Shown piece by piece: positions 12,770 to 20,469 of a stretch of 37,006 nt of DNA. This DNA comes from Pseudomonas californiensis (GTDB lineage Bacteria > Pseudomonadota > Gammaproteobacteria > Pseudomonadales > Pseudomonadaceae), in assembly GCF_021147775.1 (NCBI RefSeq), contig NZ_JAGTPK010000043.1:1-37006 (forward strand), in the 5' to 3' direction. Numbering within the stretch: position 1 is the stretch's first letter; the number at the start of each line of letters is the position of its first letter. Under the pieces are notes generated by a model. The model was not told the DNA's origin. It did no database searches and worked only from the letters and a program-made list of their open reading frames with translations. Made by a program: the position numbers and the translations under genes.

Positions 12770-14116
12770 ATGAGCGCTGTAGCAGATCTGCCGAATAGTG
12801 AAAGTTTGGACCAGCGTAAGGCTCGACTGCGTAAGGTTGCAGGTGCAACAATAGTTGGCTCCATGTTGGAGTGGTATGATTTTTATCTGTACGCGATGAT
12901 GGCCGCAACGGTTTTTGCGAAAGTTTTTTTTGACCCTCGCGATCCCCAAACGGCAACGCTTATGGCATTTTCAACGTTTGCAATTGGATTTATAGCTCGG
13001 CCATTTGGCGGCGTCGTGTTCGGGCATTTGGGTGATAAGTTCGGTCGCAAGCGAATGCTGATGGTAACGTTTTGCCTAATGGGCATATGTACAACCGCAA
13101 TAGGCTTGATCCCTGGCTATGCCACGTTAGGAATCTGGGCTCCAATTCTCTTGGTGCTGATTCGAATTCTTCAGGGGCTTGGGGCTGGTGCTGAACTTGC
13201 TGCGGCAGCGGTGACTGCTTATGAACATGCCGATGAAAAAAAGCGTGGTAGCCAAGGAGCCTGGCCTGCGCTCGGGTTGAACTTGGGTCTACTTTTTTCG
13301 TCACTTACTGTCTACCTGCTTACGATGAACGGAGAAGAATTTCTCCTTGCAGGTGGTTGGAGAATACCATTTATCGGAAGCATTGTATTGGTGTTGGTTG
13401 GTATGTGGGTACGCAACAGTATTCCCGAAACTACAGCGTTCCAGGAAATGGCAAAAACAAAGCAAGCTCAAGGTCTATCGGAAATTGGGATTGAAAAAGC
13501 ACCTCTGCTGACTTTATTGAAGAATGATTTCAAAGGCCTTGTCGTCGTGCTTCTTGTTGCAATTGGGTATAACGCACTCAGCTATATATTTAAAACCTTT
13601 TCACTCGCCTATCTAACCTTATACAAAGGGGTTTCTGCAAGCACTACTTCCCTATCGGTAACTATTGCCAGTCTAATAGCAATATTCGCGGTCCCATGTT
13701 TTGGAGCTTTGTGTGATCGTTGGAGTAGCAAAAAAGTATTGATGGCCGGAGGGACTTTGTCAGCAATATTTGCATACACCTTCATGCAGCTTCTTGAAAC
13801 GGGGCAAAGTCTATGGATCTACATTGCTGTTGGTCTCGCAACTGGTGTGCTTGCACCAATGATGTTTGCCCCACAAGGGTCGTTCTTGAGTCGTCAGTTT
13901 CCCACTCATACAAGGTCATCAGGTGTAGGCACAGGCCGCGAGATCGGGACCGCAATAGCTGGTGGTCTAGCACCGCTTGGAGCATTGTCGATAGTTTCAA
14001 ACTCACCCACTCACTCAACAAGTGGCGTAGTGATTGTTTTGATATCGTCAGCAGTGTTGCTGGTTGTAGCTAGCGCTTTTGATCAGGGCGGCAAGAACTC
14101 GAGTTTTAAGAACTGA
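12770..14116 (+). CDS. MHS-family (metabolite:H+ symporter) MFS transporter
   Basis: This 448-residue protein has about twelve hydrophobic segments and clear MHS marks: an early EWYDFYLY motif in the first span (residues 34-41), ARPFGG then G-D-K-F-G-R-K-R in the first cytoplasmic loop, and R-I-L-Q-G-L-G-A-G in span 4. Relatives import dicarboxylates, shikimate or osmolytes with protons. As the third gene of the lhg cassette it probably imports L-2-hydroxyglutarate or a related dicarboxylate; this is inferred from context. A very AT-rich 40-bp gap with an AAGGGATAA site separates it from lhgO. Parts of it are AT-rich relative to neighbouring transfer genes. Confidence 0.88.
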   Translation: MSAVADLPNSESLDQRKARLRKVAGATIVGSMLEWYDFYLYAMMAATVFAKVFFDPRDPQTATLMAFSTFAIGFIARPFGGVVFGHLGDKFGRKRMLMVTFCLMGICTTAIGLIPGYATLGIWAPILLVLIRILQGLGAGAELAAAAVTAYEHADEKKRGSQGAWPALGLNLGLLFSSLTVYLLTMNGEEFLLAGGWRIPFIGSIVLVLVGMWVRNSIPETTAFQEMAKTKQAQGLSEIGIEKAPLLTLLKNDFKGLVVVLLVAIGYNALSYIFKTFSLAYLTLYKGVSASTTSLSVTIASLIAIFAVPCFGALCDRWSSKKVLMAGGTLSAIFAYTFMQLLETGQSLWIYIAVGLATGVLAPMMFAPQGSFLSRQFPTHTRSSGVGTGREIGTAIAGGLAPLGALSIVSNSPTHSTSGVVIVLISSAVLLVVASAFDQGGKNSSFKN

Positions 14117-14172
14117 TAAAGAAAGTTGTCTGGTCTTTCATAGACGCTGCGTGCATAGTGTTGGAGAAAATA

Positions 14173-14358
14173 ATGATAATTGATGAAGACGAAGCGCGAA
14201 TTGAAATAAAAGAGTTGATGGACTTGATACGCTTAGACGAAAAGTACTCATTCTTGTTGTCTGATGGTATTTTTCCAATTGATCACGAGGCAGTTGAATT
14301 CAATTACCAACGACGATTTCGAATCATGGAAATTTCACGCAAATACGGCCTGAACTGA
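14173..14358 (+). CDS. Hypothetical acidic small protein (61 aa)
   Basis: The ATG at 14173 has a TTGGAGA ribosome-binding site; a GTG at 14158 in the same frame is unsupported. The product is acidic at the N-terminus (IIDEDEARIEIKELMDLIRLDE) with a basic C-terminal helix (NYQRRFRIMEISRKYG). No family is recognised. It follows the transporter by 56 bp and is convergent with the XRE regulator, which ends only 13 bp away, so it marks the right end of the lhg cassette. Confidence 0.45.
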   Translation: MIIDEDEARIEIKELMDLIRLDEKYSFLLSDGIFPIDHEAVEFNYQRRFRIMEISRKYGLN

Positions 14359-14371
14359 GGTTTGATATGGT

Positions 14372-14770
14372 CTATGTTTTTTCATCAGACTTGTTGTAAG
14401 TCGTGAATTTGTTCATGAACGCCAGTATTTCTTCTAGAGATTCTGGCGAGTCAACTTCTGTTGCTTTGTCAGCTATGGCCTGCCTAAGCGATATCAGGCG
14501 CGTCCTGAGCACGTCTTGGCCGCCTGGTAGCAGCTCCCCAGGAGCTACGTCAAAAGCCATCGAGATTTTTATCAACTGCTCGACACCAGGGAGGTAAATT
14601 CCCCTTTCATAACAACCTACAAGCGGCGCATCACAGCCTATTTTCTCAGCTAGGGCGGCCTGGCTCATGCCTGACAATTTACGGAGAGCCTTGATTTTTG
14701 CTCCTACGAAGCTTCGAAGCGTGTCCATTATTTGCCCATAAAATCTCATGATTTCATGCGTTTGGCTCAC
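14372..14770 (-). CDS. XRE-family HTH repressor
   Basis: The helix-turn-helix lies at about residues 27-80 of 132: the first helix I-K-A-L-R-K-L-S-G, then M-S-Q-A-A-L-A-E-K-I-G, then a recognition helix with P-L-V-G-C-Y-E-R-G. A long charged C-terminal helix probably dimerises. Several in-frame ATGs (for example at 14728) make the start uncertain; the longest start is used. It is transcribed away from the NusG-like gene and the T4SS operon, and a perfect palindrome (CTATCT-AAT-AGATAG) lies 16 bp upstream of its start. It is therefore the probable repressor of transfer and of itself. Confidence 0.8.
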   Translation of the reverse strand: MSQTHEIMRFYGQIMDTLRSFVGAKIKALRKLSGMSQAALAEKIGCDAPLVGCYERGIYLPGVEQLIKISMAFDVAPGELLPGGQDVLRTRLISLRQAIADKATEVDSPESLEEILAFMNKFTTYNKSDEKT

Positions 14771-14785
14771 ATAAAAGAATGCAAG

Positions 14786-14800
14786 CTATCTAATAGATAG
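14786..14800. promoter_or_regulatory. Operator palindrome CTATCT-AAT-AGATAG
   Basis: A perfect inverted repeat with 6-bp arms and a 3-bp centre lies in the divergent region between the XRE repressor and the transfer operon. Its size fits XRE/Cro-type operators. Only one copy is seen in this gap. Confidence 0.65.
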
Positions 14801-14807
14801 AATTCTG

Positions 14808-14836
14808 TTTACTTTTTCTTCTGCTTGCTCTATTTT
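14808..14836 (+). promoter_or_regulatory. Possible promoter of the transfer operon
   Basis: TTTACT (14808-14813) and TATTTT (14831-14836) are 17 bp apart and begin 7 bp after the operator palindrome. About 135 bp separate it from the NusG-like gene, leaving a long 5-prime untranslated region that could carry signals for the NusG-like factor. Both boxes deviate from consensus. Confidence 0.35.
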
Positions 14837-14971
14837 GTTAACTAGAAATCCATCACCTGCAGGCCATCCCGGACCAGTCAGAGATGGAGATTGTTTCCAT
14901 CAGCACACCACTTGCCCCTGCGCTCAGCGGTTTGGGAATTCGAAAGAGCGCCTGATTGAAAGGTTCTGAGT

Positions 14972-15484
14972 ATGAAAAACTGGTACGTATTGATGCACAA
15001 TTCTGCTGTTTATCAGTCGCTTATGACGTCGATCGAACGGTTGGACGTGGAGGTGTATTCCCCCACCAGAACTACTTCTCGCAAACGTACGGATCGCCCT
15101 TCATCGATAGAGAAGGAGGTACGTTTATTTCCTGGCTATCTACTGCTGCGCTTCGATCCCTTCGTGACGCATACCACCACCATCACAGCGCTGAATGGTG
15201 CCCATGGGTTTGTTCAGTTCGGCGGTCAAACCTGTGTTATGCAGGACAGCACGGTTGAGGAGTTAAAGGCTGTTGCTATGATTCGTTCTAACCGTCCGCT
15301 CGATTGCATCGAGTTTCGCAATGTGCCGACTGAGCTGGAAAAGACGCTTCGTCTGATCATCGACATGAAATCTGAAGCTGCGCGCAGAGCGGCTTTCTTT
15401 GCGCTCCTGGCCCAGGACGCCGCATTGGAACGCCTTGTTAGGCGTTCAGAGACAGTTTTCTATTCGACGATTAATGCCGCCTAG
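14972..15484 (+). CDS. NusG/RfaH-like specialised antitermination factor
   Basis: The N-terminal 100 residues match the NGN domain: N-W-Y-V-L-M at 3-8, a variable loop rich in Arg/Ser/Thr, then F-P-G-Y-L-L-L-R-F-D (about 53-62), and G-F-V-Q-F-G. Such factors bind RNA polymerase and suppress pausing and termination in long operons (RfaH, ActX on conjugative plasmids). The usual KOW domain is not visible; the C-terminal 70 residues appear helical (LEKTLRLIIDMKSEAARRAAFFALL). As the first gene of the T4SS operon, followed by a perfect terminator at 15514-15545, it probably allows readthrough into virB1-virB11. Confidence 0.8.
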   Translation: MKNWYVLMHNSAVYQSLMTSIERLDVEVYSPTRTTSRKRTDRPSSIEKEVRLFPGYLLLRFDPFVTHTTTITALNGAHGFVQFGGQTCVMQDSTVEELKAVAMIRSNRPLDCIEFRNVPTELEKTLRLIIDMKSEAARRAAFFALLAQDAALERLVRRSETVFYSTINAA

Positions 15485-15513
15485 GCATTACCACTTCCCA
15501 CGATTTCCCATTT

Positions 15514-15545
15514 CACCGCCTGGTTTTGCCAGGCGGTGCTTTTTT
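15514..15545 (+). terminator. Perfect intrinsic terminator between the NusG-like gene and the virB operon
   Basis: CACCGCCTGG (15514-15523) pairs perfectly with CCAGGCGGTG (15529-15538) around a TTTTG loop, followed by C and six T. It lies inside the operon, in front of the RHH gene and virB1, so transfer transcription must either start after it or read through it. Confidence 0.92.
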
Positions 15546-15572
15546 GCGTTCTCACAGCCTTTAGGAGTTCCC

Positions 15573-15791
15573 ATGGCGTCATCCGAAGATGAATCAACTA
15601 CCAAGACATCAAGCGTTTATATCCGACCGGTCAGGGTGGATGCGCTGAATAGAGCTGCGATACGGGTGAGCTATGAAACTAACAGCTTAAGACGAATTTC
15701 ACCCTCGGAGCTCGCTCGCTACCTGATCGACAACTATTTGGAGCAGGCCGTTAAGGAGCTTATTGCAGAGTCGGCAAAAAAGAAAAGTTAG
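15573..15791 (+). CDS. Small RHH-like DNA-binding protein
   Basis: This 72-residue protein starts at ATG 15573 (TTTAGGAG site). A Ser/Thr-rich N-terminus is followed by a strand (SVYIRPVRV) and two helices (ALNRAAIRVSYETN and SPSELARYLIDNYLEQAVKELIAE), the layout of a ribbon-helix-helix or CopG-like domain. It is the first gene after the operon terminator. A CAGCCTTTAGGAGTT stretch before its start recurs before virB1. It may be a repressor of the virB genes or a relaxosome accessory protein. Confidence 0.6.
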   Translation: MASSEDESTTKTSSVYIRPVRVDALNRAAIRVSYETNSLRRISPSELARYLIDNYLEQAVKELIAESAKKKS

Positions 15792-15818
15792 TCTTCCCAG
15801 CCTTTAGGAGTTTTGAAC

Positions 15819-16526
15819 ATGTTCACCACCAGTGCCTTTCTGGCCCTGGCTATGCAATGCGCTCCCTCGATACACCCTGCCACGCTTACCCCCATCGTCA
15901 AGACAGAGTCCTCCTTCAATCCCTATGCCATTGGCGTGGTCGGCAAAGTGTTGCCGCGTCAACCGCAAAGCCTGGATGAAGCCGTATTGGCGGTGAAAAA
16001 GCTGGTCGCGGAAGGGGCAGACTTCAGCATCGGCCTGGGCCAAATCAACCGGCAGCATTTCGATGTCAGCCGACCCGAACCCGTATTCGAACCCTGCACC
16101 AACCTGCGCATGGCTGCCGCTGTTCTTGAACAGTGCTACGCAGCAACCAGCGCCAAGGAGCAAAACCGGCAGGCAGCGCTGCACAAGGCTATCTCCTGCT
16201 ATTACAGCGGCAACCTCAAACGCGGATTCAAAGCCGAGGCCGCTTTTGGCGGTAGCAGCCACGTGCAACGTGTGTTGGCCAACGCAGGCACGACCACCGT
16301 GACCGTCCCGGCGCTGGAAGGCGGCTCCGCTGAGCCAAGCCAGCTCCAGCGCGCTCAGGCCCCGGCGTCCACCGTTGAACCGACCTATGAAAGTTGGGAC
16401 GTGCTGCGCCAGTACCCGCGCTATCTGCCGCCTGCACCACCGCCTGTTGCTGCGCCAACAGCGGCACCCGCTGTTCCCGCTTCACTCCCTGAAGAACCCT
16501 CAACCTTCCCGAAGGAGGATCAATGA
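15819..16526 (+). CDS. virB1: VirB1-type lytic transglycosylase
   Basis: VirB1 opens peptidoglycan so the T4SS can assemble. The catalytic glutamate is in V-K-T-E-S-S-F-N-P-Y (about residue 31), and the companion motif F-S-I-G-L-G-Q-I-N lies near residues 68-76. The N-terminus (MFTTSAFLALAMQ) is hydrophobic, but a classical signal sequence is not obvious. The C-terminal third is Pro/Ala-rich and disordered, a common tail in VirB1. The length is 235 residues. The ATG at 15819 is preferred to TTG 15813. Its stop overlaps the virB2 start (ATGA). Confidence 0.9.
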   Translation: MFTTSAFLALAMQCAPSIHPATLTPIVKTESSFNPYAIGVVGKVLPRQPQSLDEAVLAVKKLVAEGADFSIGLGQINRQHFDVSRPEPVFEPCTNLRMAAAVLEQCYAATSAKEQNRQAALHKAISCYYSGNLKRGFKAEAAFGGSSHVQRVLANAGTTTVTVPALEGGSAEPSQLQRAQAPASTVEPTYESWDVLRQYPRYLPPAPPPVAAPTAAPAVPASLPEEPSTFPKEDQ

Positions 16527-16861
16527 TGATCAAACGTACCCTTGTGCCCAACAAAAGCGAGCTTTGCATTCTGGTGGTGGCTCTGGCCTGCCTGCCTGGC
16601 ATCGCCTCCGCTGACTGGATGAACACGTTGAACCAGTGGGGCAGCAATATCCGTCTGGCCCTCTATACCCTGTCGGGCACCTTGGGTCTGTGTTGCCTGA
16701 TCTGGTCAGGTGCTCAATGGCTGATTGCTCGCTCCAACGGCGACCGCTCGCACACCTTCATGGACTACTTGGAGTCGATGGGTGTGTTGCTGGTCGTTGG
16801 TGCTTCGGTGCTCCTAGGCACAGCGGCCTGGCAGGTGTTCGGCACCGGCGTGCCGGGTTGA
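16523..16861 (+). CDS. virB2: VirB2 major pilin
   Basis: VirB2 subunits form the conjugative pilus. This 112-residue precursor has a long signal peptide (about 1-30) ending in G-I-A-S-A, giving a mature pilin starting near D31. Two hydrophobic segments (about 44-68 and 86-108) flank a short basic loop (RSNGDRSH), the typical pilin hairpin. The gene sits between virB1 and virB3 with an AGGAGG site 4 bp upstream. Two consecutive ATGs make the exact start uncertain by one codon. Confidence 0.88.
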   Translation: MMIKRTLVPNKSELCILVVALACLPGIASADWMNTLNQWGSNIRLALYTLSGTLGLCCLIWSGAQWLIARSNGDRSHTFMDYLESMGVLLVVGASVLLGTAAWQVFGTGVPG

Positions 16862-16873
16862 CCAGGAGCGCTT

Positions 16874-17362
16874 ATGGCCAGTAACGAAGTACTCAAGAAA
16901 CTGACCTTCGAAAGCTATAACGCGATGAGTCGGCCCGCGATGTTCTGGAACATCCCCATCATGCCGATGGTGGGCTTGCTGATGGGCGGCCTGGTCTTCG
17001 GTGTTGCCGCGACGTTCCTGCTGTCCTGGGTGTGGGGCCTGGTGGCTGCCGCCCCGTTCCTGATTGCCCTGATCGCCTTGAGGGTTGTTGGCCTGATCGA
17101 TCCGCAGTACCTGCGACGTATCCGCTTTGCGCGGCGGCGTCTCTGGCTGAGCCTCAAGTACGGCAAACCGTTGTTGCTGACCCCCTTTAACCCGCAATGG
17201 AATGAATTCTATGGCGCACGATTTTCACACAAGCGTTATGCCCCCGGAAAAGAAAGCGCCATTGATGCGCTATCCGGTCCACGAACACATGGTGACCCTG
17301 CCCGGCAATCGCCTGGTGAGCCTGATCCAGTTAAAGGGGGTTTCCAGCGAAACCCGCAGTGA
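16874..17362 (+). CDS. virB3: VirB3 inner-membrane protein with unusual C-terminal extension
   Basis: VirB3 helps VirB4 and the pilin at the inner membrane. The N-terminal 105 residues fit the family: L-T-F-E-S-Y-N-A-M-S-R-P, then two hydrophobic segments (about 29-50 and 55-77) and a basic region (QYLRRIRFARRRLWL). The usual VirB3 ends at about 105 residues; this frame continues to 162, with its last 53 codons lying in another frame inside virB4. The extension is polar and Pro/Gly-rich and may have no function, or may be a real overlap. Confidence 0.82.
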   Translation: MASNEVLKKLTFESYNAMSRPAMFWNIPIMPMVGLLMGGLVFGVAATFLLSWVWGLVAAAPFLIALIALRVVGLIDPQYLRRIRFARRRLWLSLKYGKPLLLTPFNPQWNEFYGARFSHKRYAPGKESAIDALSGPRTHGDPARQSPGEPDPVKGGFQRNPQ

Positions 17363-19763
17363 TGACGAACTGGTCCACCTGTTTCACAACCTCAACCGCT
17401 ACTTCCTGGCCTTGGGCAAAAAGGAAGGCAAACACCTGATGCTGCAAACCTACATCACCAAGACGGGCATCGAGCTGGACACGCCGTACACCTTGCCGCT
17501 GCCCGCGCTTCAGGACTTCGTGGACGCTTACACCGCACCGTTTCGTAACGGCACCTTCTACCAGGTCGGGTACAGCATTGCCCTGATCCTCAAGTACCGC
17601 GAGGTGGATGAAGGGATCGAGCGCATGAGCGACCTGCTGTCGCTGTCCTCAACCTTGTTGGCCGAGTATGACCCGGCGATCATGGGCCTGGAGGAGAACG
17701 AACACGGTGCGCTGTTCTCGCAGATCGGGCGCTACTACAGCCTGCTGATCAACGGCCATGAAAAAGACGTGCTGGTCAGTGATACCCGCCTGGGGGACGC
17801 GATCATTGATAGCGTCACCAACTTCGAAAACTACGATTTTGTCGAGAACCGTCCTAATCGGGGTGGCCAGCGCTTTGCGACCACCTTTGACCTGCGCGAC
17901 TACCCCAGCGGTGGGACTTACCCTGGCATGTGGGACGAGGCCATCGAGCAGCAATTCGAGTTCACCCTGGTGCAAACTTTTCTGTTCGAGGACCGCAACA
18001 AGGCCAAGGACAAATTCAAAAAGCACGTTGCGGACTTGGGCTCGGTCGAGCGCGATTCCAAGCAGACCGAAGAACTTGAAAATGCCATCGAGGCCATCAC
18101 CCTGGGCGACAAGGCGTTCGGTCGTTATCACGCCTCCCTGATCGTCTACGGCAAGACCCCGGACCAGGCCATCGAGAACGGCACAAAAATGGCGTCGGTG
18201 TTTACGGTGCGTGACGCCACCTTTGTGCGTTCGACCATGAGCAACATCGACACCTGGTACACGCAGTTCCCCGGTGTGACCGAGGCCATGTACCCCATGA
18301 TGAAATCGACCGAGAACCTGGCGTGCAGCTTTTCGCTGCACTCCACCCCTACGGGCAAGGTCAAGGGCAACCCTATCGGCGATGGAACGGGGCTGATGCC
18401 CGTGCTGACAGCCAACCAGGCATTGTATGTCCTCAACGTGCACGACAGCCCGCCCGGCCAGAACAACCTCGGTGAAATGCTGCCAGGTCATGCGGTCTTC
18501 ACGGGCCAAACGGGAGTTGGTAAAACCACCGTTGAAGCCACCCTGCTGACCTTTCTCAGCCGCTTCGATCCGCTGATTTTCGGCATCGACTACAACGAGT
18601 CGCTGAGACACCTGCTGTGCGCATTGGGGGCCGAGTATTACACCGTGCAGCCTGGGCACTTCACCGGCGTCAACCCGTTCCAGTTTCACGACAGCCCAGG
18701 GTTGCGGCAAATGCTGATCGACCTGGTGCTGTGCTGCGCCGGTGGCCCTGCAAAAACAGATGAAGCCGACCAGCGAACCATCAAGGATTCGGTCGAAGCG
18801 GTCATGGCGGTCACCAATGTGCGACTTCGGGGCATGTCGCTGTTGCTGCAAAACATCCCCCATCGGGGGGGTAATTGCCTGCACACCCGGCTGTCGAAAT
18901 GGTGCCGTCTGGCCGGTGAAGGCCGCGAAGGGCAGTACGCCTGGGTACTGGACTCGCCCATCAACCAGTTCAATGCACAGACCTACCGGCGTCTGGCCTT
19001 CGATTGCACGCAGTTGCTTAAAAACGACTACGCCGAGAGGCACCCCGAGGTGATGGAAGCGTTTCTGAACACGCTGTTCTACATGAAGCGTGAAATGCAC
19101 CAGGCCCGCCCCGGCAATCTGCTGCTCAACGTGGTGGCCGAGTACTGGGCACCCCTGTCCTTCAAAAGCACAGCGGACGCGATCAAGGAGGTTCTGCAGA
19201 GCGGACGTATGCGCGGGGAAATCCTGATCATGGACACTCAGTACCCCGAGCAAGCGCTGGCTACGCCTTACGCCGCAGCCGTTATTCAGCAGGTGACGAC
19301 CCCCATCTGGCTGCCTAACAAGAAGGCCCAGGCTGAGAGTTACGCGAAGTTTGGCGTCACGGGCAAATTGTTCGAGGCCGTGCGTGATATGGGGCCGCTG
19401 AGCCGGGAAATGGTGGTGCAGCAGGGTCACCAGACGGTGAAGCTGAAGATGGAGCTGGACGGCCCTCTCAAGTATTGGTTGCCGTTGCTATCCGCCACCC
19501 AAAAGAACCTGGCGGTGGCCGAGCGTATCCGGCAGCACCTAGGCACAACCGATCCCACGGTATGGGTAGATGCGTTCCTGGTGGCCGAGGCCGTGCGCCA
19601 ATGGTTGAACACTGACGACCCCGCTGTATGGCTGCCGGCGTTCGACTACGCCGAAAACCTGCGCCAATCCTTGAAAACGCGAGATGCACAACGCTGGATG
19701 CCGGCCTTTCAGAAGGCTTGGAAAGCCATTCAGGAACACAACGAAATGGAGGATGCGTCATGA
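17202..19763 (+). CDS. virB4: VirB4 transport ATPase
   Basis: VirB4 energises pilus and substrate transfer at the inner membrane. The Walker A is F-T-G-Q-T-G-V-G-K-T-T (about residues 432-442), followed by F-G-I-D-Y-N-E-S-L. At the expected Walker B (about 640-647), the sequence reads N-V-V-A-E-Y-W, where most VirB4 proteins have Asp-Glu; the Asp is replaced by Ala. The N-terminal CagE/TrbE-like region is intact. The 853-residue length is long because the C-terminus contains three 22-residue repeats (about 772-837). The true start may be 17202 or ATG 17211, since virB3 overlaps here. The stop overlaps virB5 by 4 bp. Confidence 0.93.
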   Translation: MNSMAHDFHTSVMPPEKKAPLMRYPVHEHMVTLPGNRLVSLIQLKGVSSETRSDDELVHLFHNLNRYFLALGKKEGKHLMLQTYITKTGIELDTPYTLPLPALQDFVDAYTAPFRNGTFYQVGYSIALILKYREVDEGIERMSDLLSLSSTLLAEYDPAIMGLEENEHGALFSQIGRYYSLLINGHEKDVLVSDTRLGDAIIDSVTNFENYDFVENRPNRGGQRFATTFDLRDYPSGGTYPGMWDEAIEQQFEFTLVQTFLFEDRNKAKDKFKKHVADLGSVERDSKQTEELENAIEAITLGDKAFGRYHASLIVYGKTPDQAIENGTKMASVFTVRDATFVRSTMSNIDTWYTQFPGVTEAMYPMMKSTENLACSFSLHSTPTGKVKGNPIGDGTGLMPVLTANQALYVLNVHDSPPGQNNLGEMLPGHAVFTGQTGVGKTTVEATLLTFLSRFDPLIFGIDYNESLRHLLCALGAEYYTVQPGHFTGVNPFQFHDSPGLRQMLIDLVLCCAGGPAKTDEADQRTIKDSVEAVMAVTNVRLRGMSLLLQNIPHRGGNCLHTRLSKWCRLAGEGREGQYAWVLDSPINQFNAQTYRRLAFDCTQLLKNDYAERHPEVMEAFLNTLFYMKREMHQARPGNLLLNVVAEYWAPLSFKSTADAIKEVLQSGRMRGEILIMDTQYPEQALATPYAAAVIQQVTTPIWLPNKKAQAESYAKFGVTGKLFEAVRDMGPLSREMVVQQGHQTVKLKMELDGPLKYWLPLLSATQKNLAVAERIRQHLGTTDPTVWVDAFLVAEAVRQWLNTDDPAVWLPAFDYAENLRQSLKTRDAQRWMPAFQKAWKAIQEHNEMEDAS
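19515..19712 (+). repeat. Three tandem 66-bp repeats coding the VirB4 C-terminal tail
   Basis: Three consecutive 22-residue units begin at 19515, 19581 and 19647 (VAERIRQ, VAEAVRQ, YAENLRQ). Each is followed by a Thr-x-Asp turn, a Trp and an A-F pair. They form regularly spaced helix-turn units at the end of VirB4 and have diverged at the DNA level. Confidence 0.8.
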
Positions 19764-20437
19764 AAAAGCAGATGATGGCTTATGCGCTGAGCGCAGTGCT
19801 GGTTGTTGGTGCAACGCCTGTCCTGGCGATAGGTATCCCGACTTTGGATTCGTCTACCCTGCTCGCGTTGAAGGTGAATGCGTTAGCCCAGGCCAAGGAG
19901 GCAATGGACGCGCTGAGCACGGCCAAGGAGGCCATCAGCGAGACCGCAAAGCAGTACAACCATTACAAAGGCATCATCACCGGCAACGACATGCTGGGTG
20001 GGTTCCTGAATGATCCGGCTTTAAACAGGGTCATGCCCATGGGGGAGTGGGCCGATCTGTACAGCACTGGACAGGATATCGCCAGCTTGCGTGACCGCTA
20101 CGGCTTAACCTCGGATAATGCCAGCGTGCAGGCGAAATTCGACCAGATGATGGCGGCTGCCGATGCGCTGGAGCGCAATTACAAAGCCAGCACCGAACGG
20201 GTCAAGAACGCCGAGATGCTTCGGGCCCGGTTAAACGAGGTGACGACCCCACAGCAGAAGCAGGATTTACAGCTGCGCTACCAGCAGGAGCTGATCGAGC
20301 AACAAAACCAGCAGATGCGGCTGGCCAACATGCAGATGCTCCAGCAGCAGCAAGAGAAAATGGACAATGAAAAACGGGCACAAGCGTTTGGTGATTACAT
20401 GAAGGGTAAAACTAGCGTGCGGCCTAGCTACGATTGA
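19760..20437 (+). CDS. virB5: VirB5 minor pilin/adhesin
   Basis: VirB5 sits at the pilus tip. This 225-residue protein has a signal peptide (about 1-23, ending P-V-L-A) and then a long helical body (AQAKEAMDALSTAKEAISETAKQYNHY is one segment). It ends in a Gln-rich coiled-coil (about 170-210). The ATG at 19760 overlaps the virB4 stop (ATGA). Its size and position between virB4 and virB6, with an Eex-like gene after it, match MPF_T systems such as pKM101 TraC. Confidence 0.85.
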   Translation: MKKQMMAYALSAVLVVGATPVLAIGIPTLDSSTLLALKVNALAQAKEAMDALSTAKEAISETAKQYNHYKGIITGNDMLGGFLNDPALNRVMPMGEWADLYSTGQDIASLRDRYGLTSDNASVQAKFDQMMAAADALERNYKASTERVKNAEMLRARLNEVTTPQQKQDLQLRYQQELIEQQNQQMRLANMQMLQQQQEKMDNEKRAQAFGDYMKGKTSVRPSYD

Positions 20438-20469
20438 TTAAGTAATAAATTAAAAAGGGAAGATGACCT

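Noticed and set aside
17649..19430. 593-residue open frame on the minus strand
   Set aside because: It lies entirely opposite virB4, whose motifs are clear. It is a by-product of GC-rich codon bias.
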